Source of the DNA: Gemmatimonadota bacterium
GTDB lineage: Bacteria; Gemmatimonadota; Gemmatimonadetes; Gemmatimonadales; Gemmatimonadaceae
Direction of reading: 5' to 3'
NCBI GenBank assembly: GCA_003223425.1
Contig: QHVA01000035.1
Location: 1-38,220, forward strand
DNA: 38,220 bases
The first letter of the stretch is position 1; each line of letters opens with the position of its first letter. The notes beneath the pieces are model-generated. The model saw only the letters and a program-made list of their open reading frames with translations, did no database searches and was not told where the DNA came from. This document shows positions 16,853 through 24,381 of the stretch, one piece after another. The position numbers and the translations under genes are program-made.

Positions 16853-17904
16853 CGAGCCTCTCCAACGCGAGTGTCAGCAAACCGGATTGTCTTCAACCTA
16901 TTTTGAAGCTGCGCAACCATCGGCGCGGGCAGCGGAGCGTAGTCGAGCGACGACGCAGCCTTCTCACCATCCTTGTATGCCCAGCGCAGGAAGTTGACGA
17001 GCTTGGCGCCCTTGACGCGATCCGGCTGATTCTGGTAAACGAGGATCCAGGTCATCGACGAGATTGGGTATGAATCGTTTCCGGGCGCGTTCACCATCGA
17101 GACGCGGTAGTCAGTGTTCTTGGGTAGCTTCATCCCTGCGGCTGCCGCTGTGACCGACGCGATCGATGGCGCGACATACCTGCCGGCAGCATTACGGACG
17201 TTGGCGTACGGAAGCTTGTTCTGCTTGGCATACGCGAGCTCGACGTAGCCGATAGAGCCAGGCGTCTGCTTCACCTGTCCAGCGACGCCTTCGTTTCCTT
17301 TGCCACCGAGTCCCACGGGCCACTTGATTTCCTTTCCCCTGCCGAGCGAGCTCGCCCAGGATGGACTGACAGAAGTCAGGTAATCGCTGAAGATGTACGT
17401 CGTGCCGCTGCCGTCGGAGCGGTGGACGACCAAAATGTCCGAACTCGGAAGCGGTAGGCTGCGGTTTTGTGCGACAATTCGCGCATCATTCCACTTGGTG
17501 ATCTTTCCGGAATAGATATCTGCGATCACATCGCCGCTCAGGTTTAGCGGACGGTTGATCCCTGGAACGTTGTATGTCATTACAACCGCGCCCATCACGG
17601 TTGGGAAGTGGAGGACCGCTCCGCCCTTGGCGTTGGCCAACTCCTGGTCGCTCATCGGGCCGTCCGACGCACCAAAATCTACGGTCTGTTCCGAGAGCTG
17701 TCTGATTCCGCCGCCGGAGCCGATTGACTGATAGTTGATTTTCACTCCGGTACGCTGTGCGTATTCCGAGAACCACTTTGAGTAAATGGGATATGGGAAA
17801 GTCGCGCCGGCTCCGGTCAGATCTACTGATTGCGCTGAAGCAATCCCTGAGAGAAGAGCTGCCGTCGACAGAGCGACGGCAATGCTGCGAACGTTTTTGA
17901 TCAC
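16849..17904 (-). CDS. pstS: phosphate-binding protein PstS, soluble periplasmic form
   Basis: Second PstS, 351 residues from the GTG at 17902-17904, preceded by CACGGAG at good spacing. The signal peptide MIKNVRSIAVALSTAALLSG ends with IASA before QSVDLTGAG: a signal peptidase I site and no lipobox Cys, so the protein is soluble in the periplasm. The mature sequence closely matches the other PstS, including GAGATFPYPIYSKWFSEYA, GSGGGIRQLSEQTVDFGASD, VHRSDGSGTTYIFSDYL and the VKWPVGLGGKGNEGVAGQ-type segment (here IKWPVGLG). The pair is thus a duplication. It heads a two-gene unit with the porin, with its own phased promoter array (17954-17993). Confidence 0.95.
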   Translation of the reverse strand: MIKNVRSIAVALSTAALLSGIASAQSVDLTGAGATFPYPIYSKWFSEYAQRTGVKINYQSIGSGGGIRQLSEQTVDFGASDGPMSDQELANAKGGAVLHFPTVMGAVVMTYNVPGINRPLNLSGDVIADIYSGKITKWNDARIVAQNRSLPLPSSDILVVHRSDGSGTTYIFSDYLTSVSPSWASSLGRGKEIKWPVGLGGKGNEGVAGQVKQTPGSIGYVELAYAKQNKLPYANVRNAAGRYVAPSIASVTAAAAGMKLPKNTDYRVSMVNAPGNDSYPISSMTWILVYQNQPDRVKGAKLVNFLRWAYKDGEKAASSLDYAPLPAPMVAQLQNRLKTIRFADTRVGEAR

Positions 17905-17953
17905 TTGTGACTCCGTGAGGGAAGTTTGTCGCGATTCAAACTCTCTCGCTCAC

Positions 17954-17993
17954 GTCACAAGTCATCACACCGAACGTAAAGGATCTGTCACGA
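17954..17993 (-). promoter_or_regulatory. candidate PhoB-box array upstream of pstS2-porin
   Basis: On the minus strand four seven-base elements follow one another every 11 bases: TCGTGAC, CCTTTAC, GGTGTGA and TTGTGAC. The first and last fit the TYGTNAC pattern well, the middle two poorly. The array lies about 50 bp before the GTG start, in the 125-bp gap after phoR. Confidence 0.5.
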
Positions 17994-18029
17994 CTGGCTC
18001 GCTCGCGTGTTGCGCCGGAGAACCAGTTT

Positions 18030-19742
18030 CTACCGGTCCGTTCCGTCAGGGAAGAAGATTCTGATGGTTGTTCCGACGCCCAAGGTGCTGTCAGCGCTAA
18101 CGGAACCACCATGAGCCTCAACCAGATGCCTCACAATCGCCAGGCCGAGACCCGTTCCTCCTGCCTCACGCGATCGGCCGCTGTCGGCGCGGTAGAAACG
18201 CTCGAAGATCCTCGGCAGGTGCTCCGCAGGTATCCCGCTCCCAGTGTCACTGACAGTCAACGAAACGCCGTTATCCCGTCGGACTGTCCGGATCGTAATT
18301 CGTCCGTCTTCACCCGTGTACCGGAGTGCGTTCTCAACAAGGTTGAGGAGGATTTGCTCTAGTGCCGTACGATCGGCGTACACCGTTTCAGCGCCCGAAG
18401 CAAAATCAGTCTCCAGCGTGATGCCTTTTGTTTTCGCAGCAGGCGTGACACGGCCAAAAATCTCCGCGGTGGCTTCGGCAATCGAGATCGGCTGCGGCCG
18501 CGGACTCCAGTGTCCGGACTCGATCCGAGAGAGGTCGAGCAACTCGTCAACTATGCGCTGCATTCGCAGAGTGCTGGCAAAAATCGTCCTGGCAAATTCG
18601 ACCCGCTTATCCTGGGGAACGGCAGGATCCTGAAGCGTTTCGGCGAAGCCCCCGACAATCGTAAGGGGCGTGCGGAGCTCGTGAGACACGTTCGCGACGA
18701 AATCACGCCTCACTGCCTCGAGTTTCCGAATTGGACTGAGGTCGAACAGAGCGACGACGGCGCCGCCGGTCGCGAGCGGACGCGCGGTCAATGAGAGCGT
18801 CGTGTCGCGGACCACGATTTCCTCCGGCTCGGTCTCGCTTCCATTCAACGCGAGCTGTATCGCATTGCGCAGCGTCGATTCGCGCGGCAGGAAGTCGATC
18901 TCAAACGGCACCGGCCGGTCAATGGAAAGGAGTCGGCGCCCCGTCTCGTTAATGCGCACCACTTCGCGCGACGGAGAGATCGCGAGGACCCCTTCGTTGA
19001 GCGTTTCAACAAGAGCGGACAGAATCGACTGCTCCGCCGCCAATGCGGACAATCGTGCCTCGAGCTGTTCGGCTAACCGGTTGATCGCGTCGGCGAGATC
19101 GCCGACCTCACCGGGCGCGGCGAGGGCTGGATGACGCCTTCTTTCTCCAGCGGCCAGCGATCGAGCTACGTCTCTCAGGTCCGTGATCGGCTTCGACACG
19201 GCGCGCGAAAAGAGAGCGGCCAGGATCACGGCCAACAGGGAGGAAATGACGCCGGCGACGAGAACGCCGCTGCGGGCCCTCGCGAAAAGCTCGTCGACTT
19301 TTCTGGTTGTCACTGAGACGCGCGCGGTTCCGCGCGATGCTTTGACGGCCACGTACAGCTGCTCTTCGCCCGTGGACGGGCTCATGCGCCGAACTGAGCC
19401 GAGTCCGTTTTTTCGGGCGGCGATTACTTCCGGACGGTTGCTGTGGTTCTCGAGCCCCTGAAGCGCAGGCCCGTCGAATTCGGAGTCACCGACGACGTGG
19501 CCGGTCGAATCGATCAGCGTCACTCTGTGACCGGTTGCGACGCCTGCTTCGTCGGCCAGCGAGTCAGGATCCACCCCCGGCCTCCACTGAGTCGCAAGCA
19601 GACGTGCCTCTCCCGCGAGATCGTGAGTGGTTTGATCAGTGATGCTGGAGTAAAGCTGGTTGTCGATGATGACGACAACCGAGACCACCAATACCGCTAC
19701 GATCGCGAGCGACTGAAGAAGCAGCCGGTGCGCGAGCCTCAC
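18030..19742 (-). CDS. phoR: phosphate regulon sensor histidine kinase PhoR
   Basis: Membrane sensor kinase, 570 residues. Membrane helix 1 is at about 8-26, an extracytoplasmic domain covers 27-158, helix 2 about 159-179, HAMP 180-235, a PAS-like domain about 236-340 (EGVLAISPSREVVRINETG), HisKA with the phospho-acceptor His354 in FVANVSHELRTPLTIVGGF, and the ATPase domain with N-box NLVENALRYTGEDG, DTGSGIP and GGTGLGLAIVRHLVEAHGG. It would phosphorylate PhoB under phosphate limitation. The extracytoplasmic domain makes it larger than E. coli PhoR, and resembles the Gram-positive-type PhoR layout. The GTG start overlaps the phoB stop (GTGA). PhoU and Pst, encoded downstream, probably supply the input signal. 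Confidence 0.94.
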   Translation of the reverse strand: MRLAHRLLLQSLAIVAVLVVSVVVIIDNQLYSSITDQTTHDLAGEARLLATQWRPGVDPDSLADEAGVATGHRVTLIDSTGHVVGDSEFDGPALQGLENHSNRPEVIAARKNGLGSVRRMSPSTGEEQLYVAVKASRGTARVSVTTRKVDELFARARSGVLVAGVISSLLAVILAALFSRAVSKPITDLRDVARSLAAGERRRHPALAAPGEVGDLADAINRLAEQLEARLSALAAEQSILSALVETLNEGVLAISPSREVVRINETGRRLLSIDRPVPFEIDFLPRESTLRNAIQLALNGSETEPEEIVVRDTTLSLTARPLATGGAVVALFDLSPIRKLEAVRRDFVANVSHELRTPLTIVGGFAETLQDPAVPQDKRVEFARTIFASTLRMQRIVDELLDLSRIESGHWSPRPQPISIAEATAEIFGRVTPAAKTKGITLETDFASGAETVYADRTALEQILLNLVENALRYTGEDGRITIRTVRRDNGVSLTVSDTGSGIPAEHLPRIFERFYRADSGRSREAGGTGLGLAIVRHLVEAHGGSVSADSTLGVGTTIRIFFPDGTDR

Positions 19743-20455
19743 GAGCGTTCGCTGACGTTTCGAATACGGTAGCCGAAACCGCGAACGGTTTCGATCAGTT
19801 CGCCAGCTGGACCGAGTTTGGCGCGAAGACGCTGCACGTGCATGTCTACGGTGCGGGTCTGAATGTCGGGAGCCGCCTCCCAGACGATCTCGAGCAACAG
19901 ATTGCGCGGTTGGACTCTGCCTTTACGCTCGGCGAGCAGCAAGAGAAGCTTGAACTCAGTTGGAGTCAGATCGACTTCGCGCCCGTCGACAGTGACACGA
20001 TGCGCCGCGCTGTCGATCCTGAGGGGCCCTAACTGCTTTACATCGTGGGACTCGTCGCGTCCCGACTTGACGCGCCGAAGGATAGCGCCGACGCGCAGCA
20101 CTAGCTCCTGCGGACTGAACGGCTTGGTCAGATAATCATCGGCCCCTAGCGTCAAGCCCTTTATCCGGTCGCTCTCCTCGCGACGAGCCGTGAGCATCAG
20201 CACTGCGATCCCGGAAGTTGCGACGTCGGCTCTCAACTCCTCCATCATTTCCAGGCCGGACAACCCGGGGAGCATCAGATCGAGAACGATTATCGCGGGC
20301 TTGTCGCGTCTGGCTACCGCAAGACCTTCAGTCCCGCTGGTTGCGGTCGAGACAGAATAGCCCGATTTAGCCAAGTGATAGGCCACGAGCGCAACGATGT
20401 CGGGCTCGTCGTCAATGACGAGGACGCGCTCCGCAGCAGCGCTCGGTTCAGTCAC
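19739..20455 (-). CDS. phoB: phosphate regulon response regulator PhoB (OmpR family)
   Basis: DNA-binding response regulator of about 238 residues. Receiver domain: VLVIDDEPDIVALVAYHL with the acidic pair, phospho-acceptor Asp59 in IIVLDLMLPG, Thr in VLMLTARREESD and Lys in DDYLTKPFSPQEL. The C-terminal winged helix carries LTPTEFKLLLLLAERKGRV and TVDMHVQRLRAKLG. I chose the GTG at 20453-20455 because it gives the usual short N-terminus before the receiver and because a Pho-box-like repeat (20502-20519) overlaps the longer frame; a GTG at 20530 or ATG at 20512 is possible and no start has a good Shine-Dalgarno. phoR follows with a 4-nt overlap. The divergent 5'-nucleotidase gene shares this promoter region. 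Confidence 0.93.
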   Translation of the reverse strand: MTEPSAAAERVLVIDDEPDIVALVAYHLAKSGYSVSTATSGTEGLAVARRDKPAIIVLDLMLPGLSGLEMMEELRADVATSGIAVLMLTARREESDRIKGLTLGADDYLTKPFSPQELVLRVGAILRRVKSGRDESHDVKQLGPLRIDSAAHRVTVDGREVDLTPTEFKLLLLLAERKGRVQPRNLLLEIVWEAAPDIQTRTVDMHVQRLRAKLGPAGELIETVRGFGYRIRNVSERS

Positions 20456-20501
20456 GTCTGGAAGTTGTCTGAGGTAGCGAGGTCGCGTCAACTCGACGTC
20501 T

Positions 20502-20519
20502 GTCACGAACATGTGACGA
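20502..20519 (-). promoter_or_regulatory. candidate PhoB box in the phoB / 5'-nucleotidase divergent region
   Basis: Minus strand TCGTCAC and TCGTGAC, 11 bases apart with spacer ATGT. The plus strand reads CTGTCAC, four bases, ATGTGAC (20500-20517), close to the E. coli Pho-box half-site. The core GTCAC-N6-GTGAC is also a perfect dyad, so it could act on both flanking genes. Confidence 0.5.
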
Positions 20520-20567
20520 TAACGTTGCACTCCCTCGCCCTAGTCCGTGCCGCTAGCTTTGCAATTC

Positions 20568-22211
20568 ATGCGGCGAAAACGACTTTTCAGGGATGGAATG
20601 ACTGCGCCCGCGCTCGGCTTTCTAGTGCTCATGTCCCTGGCGTGCGCTCCTGGGCAATTACCGCGTTCGTCGGTGCGCGCTGCTAATCCGGGACGGGCAA
20701 TCCTGCTCGACGGCGGTGACCTGCTTAAGGGAAATCCGGCGTTTCCGACTGGAACGCGATTCCTTCGCATCATCGCCACGAACGACTTTCACGGAGCGCT
20801 GGAGCCGCGACCTGACGCGAATGGTATCCGTCGGGGTGGCGCAGCTTATGTCGCCGCAGCGATCGACCGGGCCCGTAAGGAATGCGAACCACGGTGTGAA
20901 ACGCTGTTGGTAGATGCGGGCGACCTTTTCCAAGGGACCGCAGCATCCAACCTCTCGTACGGACGTCCCGTCGTTGAGTACTACAATAGAATGGGCTACG
21001 CTGCGTCCGCCCTCGGCAACCATGAGTTCGACTGGGGAACTGATACGCTGCGCGCCAGAATGCGGCAGGCGAAGTTCGGGATCTTCGGCGCCAACGTTCG
21101 CTACACCGACGGACACGACGTGAAATGGATTCCCAACGACACTATCGTGAAGCGCGGCGCCACGAAGATCGGAATAATCGGCGTATCTACCGTAACAACT
21201 CCGACTACTACCCGTGCTGCTAACGTTGTGGGACTTCGTTTCGACGATCCCGCTCCCATCGTAGACAGCATTGGAACCGCGCTCAGAAAACGCGGCGCCA
21301 ACTTCGTTGTCGTAATTGCTCATGCCGGCGCGAGTTGCGGAATAGACGGAGCGACGGAGTGTGGGGGGGAGATCATCGACTTCGCTCGCAAGCTGACAAC
21401 CAAGGTCGACGTCGTCATAAGTGGCCACACCCACACTCTCGTAAATACGGAAGTAAAAGGGATTCCGATCCTGCAGGCGCGCTCGAGCGGGCGCGCTATC
21501 GACGTTCTCGATCTACCGCTAAGGGCCGATTCGAAGCTTCATGTTCGACACGATGTGCGCGAGCTCGCTGTAGATACGATTCAACCCGTCCCCGCGATCG
21601 ACTCGATTGTCAGTCGGGCAGTAGCGCGGGTTTCATCGCTCGTAAATCGTCACGTGGTGACGATTCCGGTTACGCTCGCGCGTCAGGGCTCGCAATACCA
21701 CCTTGGCAACCTCATCGCCGACGCGCAACGCTGGGCGGGAAAAGGGGATGTCGCAATCATGAACAACGGTGGAATCCGCACCGACCTGCGCGCCGGCGAA
21801 GCGACCTACGGATCGCTGTTTGAGATCCAGCCATTCGGGAACACGCTTTACTCTCTGACGATGAGAGGCGCGCAGCTACGTGGATTGCTCGAGGCCATGC
21901 TTGCAAAAAAAGCTGTGGACGACCATGTAAGCGGTCTCAGAATCAGATATGATCCGCTCAGACCCGCGGGATCGCGCCTCGTCTCGGTGACCACGGCGGA
22001 CGGCTCGCCACTCTCCGACACGAAGACGTACAACGTGATCGTCAATGATTTCCTGGCGACTGGCGGGGAAGGGTACAACCTTGGCGGACGGGCAACTGCT
22101 TCCCGCCCGCTGAACATCGTCGACCTGGACGCGCTCATCGATTACATCATGTCGTTGCCGTCACCGATTACGGCCCCGACTGAAATTCGAATCGCTCCGG
22201 TCTTACGATGA
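20568..22211 (+). CDS. 5'-nucleotidase / metallophosphoesterase lipoprotein (UshA-like)
   Basis: Exported calcineurin-like phosphoesterase of the 5'-nucleotidase family, about 547 residues from the ATG at 20568 (an ATG at 20598 is an alternative, but lacks the basic n-region). Lipoprotein signal with LMSLAC, Cys26. Metal-site motifs: IIATNDFHGALEPRP (D73, H75), LLVDAGDLFQG, ALGNHEFDWG and VISGHTHTLV. The C-terminal substrate-binding domain has AIMNNGGIRTDL, LFEIQPFGNTLY and FLATGGEGYNL, typical of UshA-type enzymes. It would hydrolyse extracytoplasmic nucleotides to nucleoside and phosphate. Divergent from phoB across a Pho-box-like dyad; first of four tightly linked genes with nucleoside enzymes, which fits a nucleotide-scavenging operon. 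Confidence 0.92.
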   Translation: MRRKRLFRDGMTAPALGFLVLMSLACAPGQLPRSSVRAANPGRAILLDGGDLLKGNPAFPTGTRFLRIIATNDFHGALEPRPDANGIRRGGAAYVAAAIDRARKECEPRCETLLVDAGDLFQGTAASNLSYGRPVVEYYNRMGYAASALGNHEFDWGTDTLRARMRQAKFGIFGANVRYTDGHDVKWIPNDTIVKRGATKIGIIGVSTVTTPTTTRAANVVGLRFDDPAPIVDSIGTALRKRGANFVVVIAHAGASCGIDGATECGGEIIDFARKLTTKVDVVISGHTHTLVNTEVKGIPILQARSSGRAIDVLDLPLRADSKLHVRHDVRELAVDTIQPVPAIDSIVSRAVARVSSLVNRHVVTIPVTLARQGSQYHLGNLIADAQRWAGKGDVAIMNNGGIRTDLRAGEATYGSLFEIQPFGNTLYSLTMRGAQLRGLLEAMLAKKAVDDHVSGLRIRYDPLRPAGSRLVSVTTADGSPLSDTKTYNVIVNDFLATGGEGYNLGGRATASRPLNIVDLDALIDYIMSLPSPITAPTEIRIAPVLR

Positions 22212-22456
22212 GCGAAACCGTTCGGATCTACATCAACAGTAAGCCGCTTGATGTAGAGGCCACAGCAACCGCTCTCGAAGCAGTGGCAGCCTGGGATGAA
22301 ACACAGGCGGCCGCAATCAGAAGCGGCGAGCGGATGATTACCGACAGCCGAGGAATCCAGACTGCCAACGAGACGGTCGTGCACAACGGGGCGATTTTTC
22401 GCATCGTTCGCGCTCGACAAACCGCCGGCGACGACTTGGACTACGACTCACTGTAA
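22208..22456 (+). CDS. small protein of unknown function, possible beta-grasp fold
   Basis: An 82-residue acidic cytoplasmic-looking protein without signal peptide or membrane segment. The start VRIYINSKPLDVEATATALE and the end GAIFRIVRA resemble the strand pattern of ThiS/MoaD-like or ferredoxin-like beta-grasp proteins, but there is no C-terminal Gly-Gly and no Cys, so sulfur-carrier or iron-sulfur roles are not supported. The tail is acidic (GDDLDYDSL). Its ATG overlaps the nucleotidase stop (ATGA) and its TAA overlaps the deaminase ATG (TAATG), so it is translated as part of the operon and is very likely real. Function unknown; a partner of the adjacent deaminase is one guess. Confidence 0.8.
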   Translation: MSETVRIYINSKPLDVEATATALEAVAAWDETQAAAIRSGERMITDSRGIQTANETVVHNGAIFRIVRARQTAGDDLDYDSL

Positions 22457-23502
22457 TGCTGCTCTCGATTTTCTCTAATAAGCTCCGCCAGCTTCCGAAA
22501 GCAGAGCTGCATTGCCATCTGGATGGCTCAGTACGCCCGGCAACCCTCGTGGAGCTGGCGCGCGAGCATAGGATTCAGCTCCCGAAACACACTCCCGAGG
22601 AGCTGGCGGAATTCATGAGAGTGGATGACGCGCGCACGCTCGAGGACTACCTTCGCCGCTTCGACGTGACCATTTCCGTCATGCAGAGCGGGGACGCGCT
22701 CGAGCGCATTGCCTACGAGCTGGCAGAGGACGCCGCCGAAGATGGCGTGCGCTACATCGAGGTTCGCAATGCTCCGATCCTGAACGTCGTGCAAGGAATC
22801 ACGCTGGTCGAGGCGATCGAAGCGCCCCTCCGCGGGCTCCGCCGGGCGGAGAAAGATTTCGGAATCACAGCGAGATTCATTGTTTGCAGCTTGCGACAGT
22901 TCCCGCCTGAAAACTCGCTCGAGATGGCGAAGCTGGCAGTCGAATTCAAGAACGAAGGCGTAGTGGGATTTGACCTTGCCGGCGGAGAGAAGGGCCATCC
23001 GGCCGCGCGGCACGCCGAGGCGTTCAGGTACGCGCGCGAGCACAATCTCGCCGTTACTGTTCACGCCGGCGAAGGCGACGGCCCTGAATCAGTTCGCCAG
23101 GCGGTACACGTCTGCGGCGCCAATCGAATCGGCCACGGAACGAGGCTCATCGAAGATCCTGATTTGACTCAGTACGTCAACGATCGGCGAATTGCGCTCG
23201 AGGTCTGCCTAACGAGCAACGTACAAACGCGCGTCACGGATTCCTACGCGACGCATCCGGTCCGCGAATACTTCGACCGGGGTCTCAACGTGACACTGAA
23301 TACCGATAACCGGCTAATGAGCGGGACCACCCTCACCGACGAATACGTCTACGCGGCGGAGCACCTCGGATTCACCATAGAAGAGTTGGCGGGTATTGCG
23401 CTGAACGGCTTCGAGAGCGCATTTCTTCCATGGGAGGAGCGGCTGATGTTGATCGAGGAAATTTCCGACACAATTGACCAGCTGGTCGAGCCGGAAAAGT
23501 GA
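22456..23502 (+). CDS. add: adenosine deaminase (or related aminohydrolase)
   Basis: Zinc hydrolase converting adenosine to inosine, 348 residues, cytoplasmic, usual length. Metal and catalytic residues: H19 and H21 in LHCHLDGSVRP, H203 with E206 in VHAGEGDGP, H227 in RIGHGTRL, D284 in LNTDNRLMSG. The last motif has Asn285 where the mammalian enzyme has a second Asp; this DN form occurs in a bacterial branch of the family, so I do not read it as loss of function, but substrate range (adenosine, deoxyadenosine or modified adenosines) is less sure. It starts at the stop of the 82-residue gene, and its end overlaps the phosphorylase start (GTGA). Position between nucleotidase and phosphorylase supports adenosine as substrate. 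Confidence 0.9.
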   Translation: MLLSIFSNKLRQLPKAELHCHLDGSVRPATLVELAREHRIQLPKHTPEELAEFMRVDDARTLEDYLRRFDVTISVMQSGDALERIAYELAEDAAEDGVRYIEVRNAPILNVVQGITLVEAIEAPLRGLRRAEKDFGITARFIVCSLRQFPPENSLEMAKLAVEFKNEGVVGFDLAGGEKGHPAARHAEAFRYAREHNLAVTVHAGEGDGPESVRQAVHVCGANRIGHGTRLIEDPDLTQYVNDRRIALEVCLTSNVQTRVTDSYATHPVREYFDRGLNVTLNTDNRLMSGTTLTDEYVYAAEHLGFTIEELAGIALNGFESAFLPWEERLMLIEEISDTIDQLVEPEK

Positions 23503-24353
23503 GCATCAAGTATTCAGCCGAAGCAGCCGGTAGAGCGGCAGCCGCAATTAATGAGCGTGTCGGCTCGCGGCACGCGACGATCGGGATCGTGCTCGGATCC
23601 GGACTCGGCGGTCTCTCCAAGACGATCGACGATGCGGTGCGCATTCCGTTCGGCGACATACCGGGCTTTCCTGACGCGACCGTTGTCGGACACGAGGGCG
23701 CGGTCATAGTAGGCGCACTCGGAGGCCGTGAAGTAGTAGCGTTGAGCGGCCGGTTCCATGTTTACGAGGGGCACCCGGCGGCCCTTGCAGCCTTTCCCGT
23801 GCGCGTGTTTCACGCGCTCGGAGCGCACGAGCTGTTTGTCTCGAACGCCGCAGGTGGAATCTCTCCCAAGCTGGCGGTCGGTGATCTGATGATGATTTCT
23901 GATCACCTGAATCTCATGGGCACGAATCCCCTCGTTGGTGAACACCAGGACAGCGACCTCCGCTTCCCGGACATGACCGACGCATACGACCCGGGATTTC
24001 GGCGAATTCTACGCACGACCGCGGAGAGGCTCGGAATAATTCTGCGCGAGGGCGTATACGCGGGTTTGCTCGGTCCTTCCTACGAGACGCCGAGTGAGGT
24101 GAAGATGTTGAGGTTGCTCGGCGCTGATGCAGTTGGGATGTCGACAGTGCCGGAAGTGATCGTCGCCAGAGCGCTACGAATGCGTGTTGCGGGTGTGAGT
24201 TGCATCACCAACGCGGCGGCAGGCGTTACTGGTGCCGCTCTCAGTCACGCCGAAGTGCTGGAGACCACCAATCGGGTGAGTGCGACGTTCGAGTCGCTGG
24301 TAACCGAATTTCTTTCCCGCTCTGCCGCGCCGCAATTGACCGCGGTCAGGTAA
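23499..24353 (+). CDS. purine nucleoside phosphorylase, trimeric (PNP-I) type
   Basis: Phosphorolysis of purine nucleosides to base and ribose-1-phosphate, 284 residues. Family motifs: IGIVLGSGLGGL with the phosphate-binding Ser, FPDATVVGHEGA, SGRFHVYEGHP, FVSNAAGGISPKL, GLLGPSYETPSEV, AVGMSTVPEVIVAR and CITNAAAG. The Asn in ITNAAAG corresponds to the residue that favours 6-oxopurines (inosine, guanosine), which matches the product of the adjacent deaminase. It starts at a GTG overlapping the deaminase stop. The four-gene run thus leads from external nucleotide to free purine base and ribose-1-phosphate. Its 3' end faces thiD, 28 bp away, with no clear terminator between them. Confidence 0.93.
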   Translation: MSIKYSAEAAGRAAAAINERVGSRHATIGIVLGSGLGGLSKTIDDAVRIPFGDIPGFPDATVVGHEGAVIVGALGGREVVALSGRFHVYEGHPAALAAFPVRVFHALGAHELFVSNAAGGISPKLAVGDLMMISDHLNLMGTNPLVGEHQDSDLRFPDMTDAYDPGFRRILRTTAERLGIILREGVYAGLLGPSYETPSEVKMLRLLGADAVGMSTVPEVIVARALRMRVAGVSCITNAAAGVTGAALSHAEVLETTNRVSATFESLVTEFLSRSAAPQLTAVR

Positions 24354-24381
24354 GACGTTCGAAGGCTGTTGCTGGTCGCTC

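Noticed and set aside
20456-20530. N-terminal extension of PhoB
   Set aside because: The extra 25 codons lack similarity to response regulators and overlap the Pho-box-like repeat.
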